Positions 1 to 8,833 of a stretch of 36,703 nucleotides of DNA are shown one piece after another (positions within the stretch are counted from its first letter, which is position 1; every line of letters begins with the position of its first letter). The position numbers were made by a program, and so were the translations under genes. Origin of the DNA: Deltaproteobacteria bacterium (GTDB lineage Bacteria; Desulfobacterota; Desulfarculia; Adiutricales; Adiutricaceae); assembly GCA_031271165.1 (NCBI GenBank), contig JAISWF010000096.1:1-36703 (forward strand). The letters run 5' to 3'. The notes under the pieces are model-generated. The model saw only the letters and a list, made by a program, of their open reading frames with translations, had not been told where the DNA came from and searched no databases.

Positions 1-114
1 ATACGACAAAATCGGTGAGCCGCTAACTGACAAAATACGACAAAAACGCTAAGCCACTAACCCAATTGCGACATAATTGCCGGGCCGAAAAATACGACAA
101 AAACGCTGAGCCAC
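1..114 (-). repeat. Insertion-sequence end: array of short repeats
   Basis: A 25-base unit at 33-57 recurs at 90-114 with one mismatch, and a partial, variant unit sits at 1-20. Each unit has the pattern ATACGACAAAA followed by a GCTGAGCCAC-like box. Multiple internal repeats of this kind are typical of the ends of IS21-type elements, where they bind the transposase. The body of the element would lie to the left of the window. The same units occur in the opposite orientation at 35523-35600 and 36388-36436. The repeats are seen directly; the IS21 assignment is inference from end architecture, because no istA or istB gene is visible. Confidence 0.6.
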
Positions 115-441
115 GACAGCCAGTTACAGCTGGGTTACTCACGAATTACATCAACGAATTACATACGGGTTTAACGATTCTTCAAAATTTTGTATAATTC
201 AAATTAGAGCACCATTGAATTTCAAGCCGGACAATATTGGTCTGGAACATTGATTCGCTACTCTTTACCAAATGATAAATGCTCTCAGCTGGAAAATAAC
301 CTTTTCCGACAATCTCAAAAAGGCCTTTAGGCCAGGAGCTATAAGGCAATACCACTTAAACTTTCCAAGACTAACATCCGCCGAATGTCTGGCGGCAGCC
401 TTTGAAATCATTAAAAGAACATTGCTAAGGAGAAATAATTT
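115..441. other. Non-coding stretch before the first gene
   Basis: No convincing gene. A 66-codon frame at 272-472 overlaps the start of the next gene, has no ribosome-binding site and resembles nothing I know. An AGGAG ribosome-binding site at the right edge (about 429-433) serves the gene starting at 442. Confidence 0.5.
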
Positions 442-942
442 ATGTATACCAACTTTATTCTCTTTACTTTAAATGGACCAAAACAAATAGCCCTAACCCA
501 ATCTCAACTTGTAATTTTTAATAAATTCATGCGAGAAAAACAATTAGGTCTGCCATTTTCTTTTAATTTTACTTCTTTAGCAAAGAAAGCTGAACATTGC
601 GGCGATATAATCTATTTATCTGAATTTATTCCTGAAAAAACCAGCGACGAACTAGCTATCATCAGCAAATGGCTTGAAATTTTCTATCTGGGTGATAATT
701 CAGTAATTGTGCTTTTAACTAAAACTAACGATTCTCTGATGGCCAATATTTTCGTCGGCGATCGACTTAAAAAAATGTATCATCTCAAGGAAATTGGCGA
801 AGCCATGACTGAGGCGGTCATAGCCGCTCGGGAGGCCAATCTCCACCTGGTGGATATGGAGGAGTTGGAAAAACTGGATATTTCGACTTATTTTGCCGCC
901 GCCAGACGGGCTATATTTGGTCAAAACAGCCTGGCCAACTAA
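442..942 (+). CDS. Hypothetical protein, 166 aa
   Basis: I do not recognise this protein. It starts at an ATG with an AAGGAG ribosome-binding site about eight bases upstream. The predicted protein is soluble: there is no signal peptide or membrane segment. It alternates short hydrophobic strands (IISKWLEIFYLG, SVIVLLTK) with a charged helical C-terminal third containing KEIGEAMTEAVIAAREANLH and EELEKLD. Codon use shifts from AT-rich at the 5' end to the GC-richer style of the neighbours at the 3' end, which could mean an old junction. It stands alone on the plus strand between an IS end and the convergent gene pair ending at 1212. Reality as a gene is likely; function is unknown. Confidence 0.6.
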   Translation: MYTNFILFTLNGPKQIALTQSQLVIFNKFMREKQLGLPFSFNFTSLAKKAEHCGDIIYLSEFIPEKTSDELAIISKWLEIFYLGDNSVIVLLTKTNDSLMANIFVGDRLKKMYHLKEIGEAMTEAVIAAREANLHLVDMEELEKLDISTYFAAARRAIFGQNSLAN

Positions 943-1211
943 ACGGCCCTTTATTTCCCCCCACGAGCGTCTTTTCTAAAGCCTCACTGAGGTCCCCTCT
1001 CGCCACAGTCATTGCTCCTCTGACCACTCCCTAATCTCCCCGTCTCGTAACTATCAAGGTTTCTTGACCCTCACCGAGCATTGCGGCTTTCTGACCAGCC
1101 TTTTACCAGCCGGCCTTGGTCTTGCCTTCTTTGGCCCTCGCCAAACCGCTAGGGCTAGTCCAAATAAGGGCCGCCCAAGGGCCAAATACATGTCGGGCTT
1201 CTTAAAGTCTT

Positions 1212-1769
1212 TTAGGCCCTCTCCAGGACTCTAAACGCCCCATAAGGCCACTGCTCGGACCAGACTTCGCTCAGCGGCACCTGGCGCTCCCCAGCCAAAA
1301 TGACCAAGTTAACCGCCCGGTGAGCCACTACCAGAAGGTTGTCCCCAGGGCTTTGGGATACTATGGTAAAAACCGGATTAACCCGGGCCGCCAATTGGAG
1401 AAAGTTTTCTCCATCCGGCGGGGCCACTGATTCCGGTTTGGCCCCCCTCTCCGCCCAAAGCCGGGGGTATTTTTGGCCAATGACTTTTTTGGATAGTCCT
1501 TCCCATTGTCCCAGAGAAATTTCCCGGAAAGCTTCCACCTCCTCCAGCCCGGCGGGCTCATACTGAGGACCCAAGATAAGTTCGGCGGTTTGGCGGGCCC
1601 GGCTGAGGGGACTGACAAAGGCCCGAGCAAATCGAACGGAGGCCAGTTCCCGGCCCAGCTCCATCGCCTGTTTGATCCCCTCACCACTTAAAGGATAGTC
1701 AGTACTCCCAACCATGACCCCAGGCGGAGCCGAGGAGCAGGCATGCCGAACCAGGTATATCCTTTTCAC
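1212..1769 (-). CDS. Histidine phosphatase family protein (alpha-ribazole phosphatase CobC-like)
   Basis: A phosphoglycerate-mutase-like histidine phosphatase of 185 aa. The N-terminal motif LVRHA places the phospho-accepting His at residue 9. The block REISLGQWEGL matches the usual FGxWEG segment of CobC/GpmB proteins, and the second catalytic His is in VVAHRAVN near residue 149. CobC would dephosphorylate alpha-ribazole phosphate in the lower-ligand branch of cobalamin synthesis, and other cobalamin genes occur in this window. However, the gene is translationally coupled to a MocA-like/HD gene (its GTG start overlaps the upstream TGA as GTGA), so an unknown small phosphate ester linked to molybdenum-cofactor handling is equally possible. 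RHA instead of the usual RHG is a minor variant. The family is sure; the substrate is not. Confidence 0.85.
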   Translation of the reverse strand: MKRIYLVRHACSSAPPGVMVGSTDYPLSGEGIKQAMELGRELASVRFARAFVSPLSRARQTAELILGPQYEPAGLEEVEAFREISLGQWEGLSKKVIGQKYPRLWAERGAKPESVAPPDGENFLQLAARVNPVFTIVSQSPGDNLLVVAHRAVNLVILAGERQVPLSEVWSEQWPYGAFRVLERA

Positions 1770-3178
1770 TGGGTCAACCCGGCGGCGGCTTTCCCCAAAA
1801 GGCGCTCGGTTAAGCGTTCCAAAGGATGATCGCCCGGGGTCAAGGCCACGTCCCGGGGCGAATCTCCCAAGCGGTCAGCCAAATAGCTCTCCAGAGATTT
1901 GGCGACCTCCCAGCGCCGGCGGACGCTGTCAAGAGCCTCCTGGCTGCCGCCATGCTCAATGAAGGCCCCAAAGCGCTCCTCCAAGGTTACCGGGCGGTCG
2001 CCCTTGGCGTATTTGTCGGCCAAGTAGACCAAAAAGGCCGCCTCAATGATTGATGGATGACGGTTCAGGTAGAGCTCATGATCGTCGGTGTGGCGATCGC
2101 CGACCGGTCCCAGATGGCCAGTTAGGCGAGCCCAAGGTTCAGGGAGTTCGGTGTGGGCGCCTACTATGGCCGCCAGATCATCGAAACCGAGGGCGGCCAG
2201 CCTTTGGGCGACCACAAGATCATGGCGGCGAGAGCTGTGATCCAAATCATGGAGGAGCCCGCCGATAAAAACCAGTTCCGGCTCGGGCACGTTTAAAGCC
2301 GCCGCCATTCTCAGGGCCAGGGCGGCCACGGTCAGGGCGTGAGCCATCTTGCGGGAAGGTCCGGTCAGCCGCAGCAAAGTCAGAGCCTCCCGGACCGTAA
2401 GCGGCCTTGGTTTTGGGGAAGCCGCCGCCAAGGCGTCGGCCAAGTCTTCTTGAGTGTCAATGTCGGTTAAAATCCGGCCGTCAAAGGCGCTAAAAAACCT
2501 TAAAGCCGAGCCAGCCCTAGGTCCGTCAAAAGGCCGATACCCGGCCTCGACCTCGGAAGCTTCCCCAGCCGAGCCGGCCAGGGCGGCCAAGGCTCCTTTT
2601 AATCCGCCGTGCCCGCTGGAGGCCAGAACCTTTTGAACAATGCTGGGACCCATTATAGGCGGATGCCCCAGCCGGCCAAGGTATTCCGGTAACACCGCAA
2701 CCGAGGCGGCCTCCTCACCTTGGTCGAGCCAAAAACTTATGAGCTGGATTAGGACCGCCCCACCAATCATGGCCGCATCGACTGGAAGGACCATAACACC
2801 TGCCTTGGGAGCCAATTCGGTGACCTTGGCCAGACCGGTTACGACCGAGGAAAACATCCCTCGGTCGTAATCAGGGTTTTCGACCACCTCCGCCCCCAGG
2901 TCCAGAGCCTCAGCCGTAACTTGGGGCCCTCGGTGACCTGCCACCACCAGGGATTTAACTCCGGCCCAGGATAAGGTGGTCAGGGCCTTAGCCAAAAGAC
3001 CCGGCCCCAAAGGAGGCGCCAAGGCCTTATGACCGGACTTAAATCTCTCCGAGCGGCCGGCCGAAAGCACCACCGCTCTAACCTCAACCGGGGTCATAGC
3101 CGCCGGGCAATCGTTGGATTGGTTGGACCAGTCCGCCCAGCTGCTTGGCCCGTAACCCGGGCCTTTTCGATTATCCAC
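1766..3178 (-). CDS. MobA/MocA-like nucleotidyltransferase fused to an HD domain
   Basis: A two-domain protein of about 470 aa. Residues about 34-250 form an NTP-transferase fold with the signature VVLSAGRSERF and the following KAL (molybdopterin nucleotidyltransferase loop), LPVDAAM (metal-binding Asp) and a closing DIDTQEDL. This resembles MocA, which attaches CMP to molybdopterin for hydroxylases. Residues about 275-400 form an HD phosphohydrolase domain with MAH, LLHDLDHS and GAHTELP supplying the metal ligands. I chose the GTG at 3178 because GGGAGGTGA lies four bases before it; an in-frame TTG at 3193 overlaps that ribosome-binding site. The first 30 residues are low-complexity and belong to neither domain. 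The gene is coupled to the phosphatase downstream. An XdhC-family gene starts 1.6 kb away on the other strand, which supports a role in molybdenum hydroxylase maturation. Confidence 0.85.
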   Translation of the reverse strand: MDNRKGPGYGPSSWADWSNQSNDCPAAMTPVEVRAVVLSAGRSERFKSGHKALAPPLGPGLLAKALTTLSWAGVKSLVVAGHRGPQVTAEALDLGAEVVENPDYDRGMFSSVVTGLAKVTELAPKAGVMVLPVDAAMIGGAVLIQLISFWLDQGEEAASVAVLPEYLGRLGHPPIMGPSIVQKVLASSGHGGLKGALAALAGSAGEASEVEAGYRPFDGPRAGSALRFFSAFDGRILTDIDTQEDLADALAAASPKPRPLTVREALTLLRLTGPSRKMAHALTVAALALRMAAALNVPEPELVFIGGLLHDLDHSSRRHDLVVAQRLAALGFDDLAAIVGAHTELPEPWARLTGHLGPVGDRHTDDHELYLNRHPSIIEAAFLVYLADKYAKGDRPVTLEERFGAFIEHGGSQEALDSVRRRWEVAKSLESYLADRLGDSPRDVALTPGDHPLERLTERLLGKAAAGLTQ

Positions 3179-4766
3179 TTTCTCACCTCCCAAAGGCTTT
3201 TTCGGTCTTAACCCAACTATAACCGGCTAGGCCAGTCGGCTGCAACCCAGTTGGTAACTAAAAGCAGCCCCCAGTCAAATTATACCCTGCCAGGTCCAAT
3301 TCCAAAATTTTTTTTGGCCAAACTGTCGCAGTCGGTCACTGATCGGTCTCGGTTTGTCGGTCAAAACTACATCTTAACATGCTAAATGATCAAAAGAATT
3401 ATTGTAGTTTTCTCTAGCCAAAAAAAAATTATTTTTGTCAAATAAATTGGAGATGTTTTTTTTAACTGTACTTCCTACCCTGATTAAAGCTAGCCGAGTT
3501 CAGCCTTATGTCTGTAAAGTAATTCATGTCAGTTGTCTTACAGATTATCAGCCTAGTTCAGACCATTAAAGTATCCCCATTCCAGAAAAACGGCGTCGTA
3601 TTTGAAACATATAATTATTTCAGTAACAAAAAAATTTTTTGAAAAAATATTTTGAGCTATCAGCTTGACAAAAATCTGGGAAAATGGTAATTTTTCTCTA
3701 TCGCTCCACCAATGCCGGCTTACCGATGCTCAAAAAGCCCTCAATATTGCGCGGAAATTTACAGATATTACTGATACTTTATCTTTTTTTTATAAAAACT
3801 CCCCCTAATCGGGCAAGGACTGGTTACTCAGACCGCTAAAATATCCATAAAGGGTCAATAAATCAGCAGCTTTGACTTGAACCGGCAGCCATTATCAGCA
3901 ACCATTATCAAAGCTGGTCCTGGTGTCTTAAATGGGTCAAGCCTGAAAGCCCCTAATTTGAGCTGTGTATGAATGACGGCCAAGTTTTCTGAAGCCTTGA
4001 CTTTCTTAAATATATGTGTTAACTTGGAACAATTCTTGACGTCGTTATTAATCCCAATTTGAATTTTCAAACCGGGAACCATATGATTTAGGTTCACACC
4101 TTTTGACCAAAATTTTAAGCCGCCTGTTTCCAAAACGCTCCAACAATTTTTAGCCGCTTTTGGCCGGCCAAGTAATTGGCAATTTTACCTAGAAAAAATA
4201 ACTCGCTCACCTCCATATTTTTTAATTATACCGTCTGGTCTTTCAGTTGCCAATGTTGCCAATGGTGTTAAAGTCTTAAAAGGCTCACTTACCCGAAAAC
4301 TCCTAAATTTATTCCAAAAATTGGTATCAATACAAAAGATAAGCACCTGAAGTCAACGTAATTTTGATAATGATCGGTGGTCATTTATGGACCAAACCGA
4401 CTCCTTTCGCCAGCCCCAGTGACTGAGGCTAAATCAGACCAATGGCCGATTCCTTCTCCCCATGCTCCCATGTCTATATGTACCCCACGACCATATGTTC
4501 ACATGCTCGGCTGGGTCAGATACCAGGCCAACCTTGAGGTGACCGGCTTTCTCGAATCAGTAGCCCGCCCAAAAGGCCCAAGTCCCTCAGCTTTAGTTTG
4601 CGCCGCTATCCTCTGACCGAAGTCAGGGTAGAAGAAGTGAAACCGGGAAATGTCTTTTTGGCTAAAAACATTTAATTGGCCTCAAATAACCTCTCAAAAG
4701 GCCAGAAATTCTTGGTGCAAGACCAGTAATTGTTTCTAATTTGGATATCAGGCGGCTTTTAAATAT
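3179..4766. other. 1.6 kb intergenic region
   Basis: No supported gene. The part from about 3290 to 3480 is strongly AT-rich with A and T runs. The reading frames at 3855-4133 (minus, 92 codons, TTG start) and 4377-4616 (plus) show no family resemblance or clear ribosome-binding site. The region should contain the promoters of the divergent genes ending at 3178 and starting at 4767, but I could not pick convincing boxes. Confidence 0.4.
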
Positions 4767-5867
4767 TTGTATAAAACTAATTCAGGCTTTTTACCAAAAC
4801 AATCTTCTTGGGGAACTCCCATCAAAAATATATTTAAAAATCTTCTTGATTCCGTTGAAGCCGGCGATGAGTCTTTCTTGGTAACCGACCTCTCCAATCC
4901 GGTGGCCGGAAAAACCATTTACTGCGAAAAAGAGCTCAACGAGGTCACCTTGGCCGAACGTTTAGGGACCCTGCCCCCCGAGAACAACTCGCTGGTTTTC
5001 TCCCGTCGCTCCGACGCCTCCAGTCTGGTGGTTGAACATTTCGCTCCTAAACCCAGGCTAATCGTTTTTGGGGGAGGTCACATCTCGGCTTCCCTGGCTC
5101 CGATGGCCGTCAATCTTGATCTGGAGCTTTGGATCTATGACGATCGGCCCTCTTTTTCCAATCCGGCCCGCTTTCCTATGGCCCGGACGGCTATCTGCGA
5201 CTCCTTTGATTCAATTTCCGATAACATCACCCTCAGAGCTTCAGACTACGTGGTCGTGGCCACCAGGGGACATCGACATGACGAATGCTGCCTGCGGTTT
5301 GTGCTCGAAGGGGCTGAGCCTTTCTACGTCGGCCTGATCGGCTCGCGCCGCCGGGTAGCCATTGTCAAAATCAAATTAATCGACGAGGGCTACAGTTCTG
5401 ACCGGCTTGAGCGTGTGAGGACCCCCATCGGCCTTCCCATCGGCGCCGTCACCCCAGCGGAGATAGCCGTGTCCATCTTGGCTGAAATTATTAGGGACCG
5501 GCGGTCAAATAATCTCATTCCCCAACGAGGTCGTCTGGAATCGTTCGCCGACATGGCCCTGTTGAAATGGCTGGCCGCAGGTCAGCAGGACAAAGCAGCT
5601 CTGATAACCATCACCGCTGCCTACGGTTCAACTCCCAGACGGGCCGGCGCCAAGATGGTGGCCATCTTTGACGGCCAGACCGTTGGCAGCATCGGTGGCG
5701 GCTGCGCTGAAGCCAGAGTCATAACCGAGGCCAGAGAAATCATGGGCACTTGCGGCTTTCGGCTGCAAACTATTGATTTGACCGACTCGGCCGAAGAGGA
5801 CGGCATGGTCTGTGGAGGTCGGATGCAGGTTCTGATTGAAGATTTAAGCCAAACCATGAGCCCGTAA
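4767..5867 (+). CDS. XdhC/CoxI family protein, domains in reversed order
   Basis: A 366-aa XdhC-family maturation factor. XdhC proteins bind molybdenum cofactor and help sulfurate and insert it into xanthine dehydrogenase-type hydroxylases. The Rossmann half comes first, about residues 97-250, with FGGGHISASL, YDDRP, ATRGHRHDE and GLIGSRRR. The XdhC_CoxI half follows, about 270-360, with GSTPRRAGAKM, GSIGGGCAEA and the terminal CGG. In classical XdhC the CoxI part is N-terminal. The order seen here is one I associate with selenium-dependent hydroxylase gene sets, but that link is inference. The only start codon near the open end of the frame is TTG at 4767, with a poor ribosome-binding site, so the true start is uncertain; recognisable sequence begins near residue 18. 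No hydroxylase gene is in the window. Confidence 0.85.
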   Translation: MYKTNSGFLPKQSSWGTPIKNIFKNLLDSVEAGDESFLVTDLSNPVAGKTIYCEKELNEVTLAERLGTLPPENNSLVFSRRSDASSLVVEHFAPKPRLIVFGGGHISASLAPMAVNLDLELWIYDDRPSFSNPARFPMARTAICDSFDSISDNITLRASDYVVVATRGHRHDECCLRFVLEGAEPFYVGLIGSRRRVAIVKIKLIDEGYSSDRLERVRTPIGLPIGAVTPAEIAVSILAEIIRDRRSNNLIPQRGRLESFADMALLKWLAAGQQDKAALITITAAYGSTPRRAGAKMVAIFDGQTVGSIGGGCAEARVITEAREIMGTCGFRLQTIDLTDSAEEDGMVCGGRMQVLIEDLSQTMSP

Positions 5868-6320
5868 AACTGCAATCAGCCCCGAGCCTTGATGACCAAA
5901 AAGGTTGCCCTGAAGAAGGCTTAAGATCAAGCTGGCCAGTTCCTTGTTGACACCTTTTCTAACTACCGGACCAAAAACTTGAATCAAACTAACCCAAAAT
6001 CATTTTCCTTAACGCCAAAGCTTGCTTGGTCTGAAGATAAAGCCCATAGTGAAATGGCCTTACCAAGGCGGCTTTGTTTCTAAGACCTGATAATGGTCGA
6101 AAAAAAGCCAATTTTGTTAATTTCTCGACAGTTTCTTCTGAAAATTGAGATAAAAAATTTTAGATTTTTTCCTCATCAAGGAAATTTTCCAGTCGCTCAC
6201 CGACAACATTCTTTGGGCTCTACCCGCTCCCCTGCTCGCTAACGCCGGCTTTAAACTAATCCCTCTAGCGCTTTTAGAGGCGTTTGAAATCAGTTTGGTT
6301 TAACCTTACAGGAGGCCTCA
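5868..6320. other. Intergenic region before the peroxiredoxin gene
   Basis: No gene seen. An AT-rich patch around 6115-6170 is a plausible promoter area. The AGGAGG ribosome-binding site at about 6311-6316 serves the next gene. Confidence 0.4.
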
Positions 6321-6809
6321 ATGCTGAAAAAAGGTAATCTCTTTCCGGATTTTAAATTAAAAATCCAAGACGGCACTCTGACCACGGTCAAGGACCTTAA
6401 AGGCCACTGGTCAGTTGTATACTTTTACATGAAAAACTACTCTGATATCTGCACCAAGCTGGCCACGCAATTTTCCGCCTTGGCCCGCAAGTTCAAAATC
6501 CGGAACACCCTGATCTACGGTGTCAGCCGCGAGACCGAACGCAGCAACTTTAACATGCACAACGAACACAAGCTGGCCCAATTTTTGCTAAGCGATCCCG
6601 ACCACGTCTTGATAGAGGCAGTCGGAATCTGGGGTCCCAAAATGCTTCACGGCAAGCAGGCCATCGGACTTCACCGGACCACTTTTATCCTGGACCCTGA
6701 CGCCAGGGTCCAGCAAGTTTTCCCTGCGGTGAACCCCCACCACAACCACCCCAGCAGCGTCTTAGAGGCCCTGCTTATTCTTCAGGACAAAGAGCCAAGC
6801 CACCAGTGA
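6321..6809 (+). CDS. Bcp/PrxQ-like peroxiredoxin
   Basis: A thioredoxin-fold peroxidase of 162 aa in the AhpC/TSA-Bcp group, expected to reduce hydroperoxides in the cytoplasm. The peroxidatic Cys is residue 44 in NYSDICTKLA, where PrxQ proteins usually read NTPGCTKEAC. So the conserved Pro is replaced, and the usual resolving Cys five residues on is Thr49. This suggests a one-Cys mechanism or another resolving partner. The late motif HRTTFILDPDARV matches the Arg-containing RxTFxID segment of the family. The ribosome-binding site AGGAGG sits just before the ATG. The stop codon overlaps the GTG start of the CbiL gene (GTGA), so the two are translated together. The histidine-rich stretch NPHHNHP near the C-terminus is unusual. 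Confidence 0.8.
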   Translation: MLKKGNLFPDFKLKIQDGTLTTVKDLKGHWSVVYFYMKNYSDICTKLATQFSALARKFKIRNTLIYGVSRETERSNFNMHNEHKLAQFLLSDPDHVLIEAVGIWGPKMLHGKQAIGLHRTTFILDPDARVQQVFPAVNPHHNHPSSVLEALLILQDKEPSHQ

Positions 6810-7549
6810 CCCAAAATACATTTGAGAACACCAGTCAAATCGGTACGCTTTACGGTTTAGGAGTCGGTCCTGGCGATCCAGGGCTGCTCACCATTGCCGC
6901 TTCCAAACTCTTAGGTGAAGTCGACGACATCTTTACCGCCTCCTCGTCGGCCAACGAAGACAGCTTGGCCGCCAAGATAGCCGCCCCCTACATCAAAACC
7001 GGGGCGGTAACCACCAAACTTGGGTTTCCGATGACCTCTGATCGGGCAGTTTTAGAATCAGCCTGGGATCGAAATGCAAACGTAGTAGCTACAAGTCTCA
7101 AAGGCGGCCGCTCGGCTGCCTTTCTAACCTTGGGCGATTGTCTGACCTACAGCACTTACTCTTACCTTTTAAAACACCTTTTTAAAATCATGCCCGAAGC
7201 CAAGGTGGTCAGCATCCCGGGCATCACCAGCTATCAGCTGGCCGCTGCCCGCCTCAACCGCCCCCTGGTTATGGGCCGGGAGACGCTAACCATCTTGGGA
7301 GGAGCCAGCGACGAACAAGAGGCCGATTCGTTAGCCCGCCTCAGCGATAATCTGGTGATCCTTAAATCCTACCGCGAGACCTCGGCTATGATCGAAAAGC
7401 TTAAAGACATGAAGGTGGCCGGGCAGGCCGCCTTGTGCGCCAATCTATCCCTGGCCGGGGAAACCGTCATCGACGGATTGGAGGAGAATTTTACCGTACC
7501 CAACTCGTATTTCTCCCTCATCTTGGTCAATAAAAGGCCCCGGGATTAA
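6806..7549 (+). CDS. cbiL: Precorrin-2 / cobalt-factor-II C20-methyltransferase
   Basis: An S-adenosylmethionine-dependent methyltransferase of the corrin/tetrapyrrole methylase family, 247 aa, the usual length. It methylates C20 of (cobalt-)precorrin-2, an early ring step of cobalamin synthesis. Seen in sequence: GTLYGLGVGPGDPGLLT near residues 13-29 (SAM-binding loop), FLTLGDCLTYSTYSYL near 106-121 and the PGITSYQLAAARL block near 138-150. These are diagnostic for CbiL/CobI rather than other ring methylases. One oddity is Cys112 where most relatives have Pro in LGDPLTYSTY. The GTG start lies inside the stop of the peroxiredoxin gene, giving a two-gene operon. CbiL (anaerobic) versus CobI (aerobic) cannot be settled from sequence alone; the CbiA-type amidase and general context favour the anaerobic route. 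Confidence 0.9.
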   Translation: MTQNTFENTSQIGTLYGLGVGPGDPGLLTIAASKLLGEVDDIFTASSSANEDSLAAKIAAPYIKTGAVTTKLGFPMTSDRAVLESAWDRNANVVATSLKGGRSAAFLTLGDCLTYSTYSYLLKHLFKIMPEAKVVSIPGITSYQLAAARLNRPLVMGRETLTILGGASDEQEADSLARLSDNLVILKSYRETSAMIEKLKDMKVAGQAALCANLSLAGETVIDGLEENFTVPNSYFSLILVNKRPRD

Positions 7550-7555
7550 ACAGCT

Positions 7556-7594
7556 GGCAGGCGAGACGGCGACTGCCGATGAAAATTGTTTTTT
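7556..7594 (+). terminator. Possible terminator after cbiL
   Basis: GGCAG at 7556-7560 pairs with CTGCC at 7573-7577 across a GC-rich loop. A T run (7589-7594) follows, but only after an 11-base gap, so this is a weak candidate. Confidence 0.3.
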
Positions 7595-7618
7595 GAGTTT
7601 GGTACGTTTGGCCTTTTA

Positions 7619-7879
7619 ATGTCGGATTTCGTCTCACGCCCCGTCGAGCTGACCCACTTGGTTGACTGCAATGGGCTTTCGGCACCGGCTCTGGCCTGCT
7701 CCAAAAAAATTGTCCAATCCATACGCCAGGCTGCCCACTTAAAGGCCGTGGCAGATCATCGGTTCTGGAACTTGGGCGGCCTCCCCTCACCGCCCCAAAC
7801 TGAGGCCAAAATTCTGAACGACTTTTTGGCCGTTCTAAAAAGGCCACCGCTGCACTCGCCAGCTGAGACGGTTTTTTAG
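7619..7879 (+). CDS. Small ORF with faint TusA/YedF resemblance, possibly decayed
   Basis: An 86-codon frame with an ATG start but no clear ribosome-binding site. Residues about 13-31 read LVDCNGLSAPALACSKKI, which recalls the TusA/YedF opening (VDxRGLxCPxPVxxTKKAL), a sulfur- or selenium-carrier fold. The key Cys of the CPxP motif is replaced by Ala here, and the rest does not look like TusA. YedF often accompanies XdhC-type genes, which is why I mention it. It could equally be a chance frame; an overlapping minus-strand frame is longer but shows no family features. Confidence 0.25.
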   Translation: MSDFVSRPVELTHLVDCNGLSAPALACSKKIVQSIRQAAHLKAVADHRFWNLGGLPSPPQTEAKILNDFLAVLKRPPLHSPAETVF

Positions 7880-8833
7880 AACTTGAAACGGTTAAGAACC
7901 CGTTTACCTTTATAAGCAGCATAAAGGTTTTTAAATTCCCGCCAAGAGTGAAGCATTCCCGGACATTTTAAATGACATTTTGAATTTGGTGACCAAATTC
8001 GAGTCCAATCCTAAGGACTCAAAACAATTATCTGCTGATATACTAATTTTAGCCCCTAAATAAAAATGTGCCCCTGGCTGGCCTTGCCGGTCTAGTGAAG
8101 TCAGACTGGAAAAGGCGATGGGCCAACCGGAGACTGGCCGGTGACTCCTCGATCGATGTCCTGGGTCGATATCCTGCCGGTTTAAATTCACTTTAAATGC
8201 CTGTCACTTTAAGTGCCACTGCCAGAAAGACCTACCCAAAGAAGCCTAAAATAAATACAACTCTCTGGCATAAATACCAAATACATGCAATACAATACTA
8301 TAAATATCAGCATTAGCATCAATAGATTATAACTAATAATAACTCTGGAGAAAATTTAAAAGACATGATATGTGGAAGAATTGAAAAATATAGCCAAGAT
8401 ATTATCATAAAACATACTATTTTTATAAATGTTTTACCATTTTAAAATTGTTTCATGATAATTAATTTATATTTTTTAAATTTATTTATCGTTAAAAATT
8501 ATTAAAAATAATTTTTATAATAAAAACCGATACCAGCTAAACATAAAAAACATTAGCAACAAATTATTTTACTGGACCAAAAAAAAATAATAAACGCAAA
8601 CAGCTTGGTCTCTCTAATAGTTAAATATTTTTCACACTTAAAATAAATTAAAAATAATTAAACCGGTCCGCTTTTGCTAGCAATTTTTTTATCTTATCTA
8701 GGATACTTGTAACTGTTAAATATCTGGTATACTTTTAGCTGGTTAAAATAAGCTATTTTGGCCTGATATTTCCTGTCAATAGCCACCAATAGGCTTATTA
8801 ATAAAACTAACAATGCTTCGATAGAAATTCAAA
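7880..8833. other. AT-rich intergenic region
   Basis: No gene seen. From about 8200 to 8830 the sequence is extremely AT-rich with many A and T runs and stops in all frames. The part from 7930 to 8190 is closer to average composition but has no recognisable coding frame. Confidence 0.4.

Noticed and set aside
272-472. A 66-codon plus-strand frame before the first gene
   Set aside because: It overlaps a better frame with a clear ribosome-binding site and has no recognisable features.
3855-4133. A 92-codon minus-strand frame in the gap before the XdhC gene
   Set aside because: TTG start, weak ribosome-binding site, no family resemblance and AT-rich non-coding surroundings.
4470-4510. A palindrome-like stretch built from CATG and CATATG words
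   Set aside because: The arms match imperfectly and unevenly, with no gene or T run placed to use it.
7527-7922. A 131-codon minus-strand frame overlapping the end of cbiL
   Set aside because: Arg/Pro/Ser-rich composition typical of antisense shadows; it runs into the cbiL coding region.
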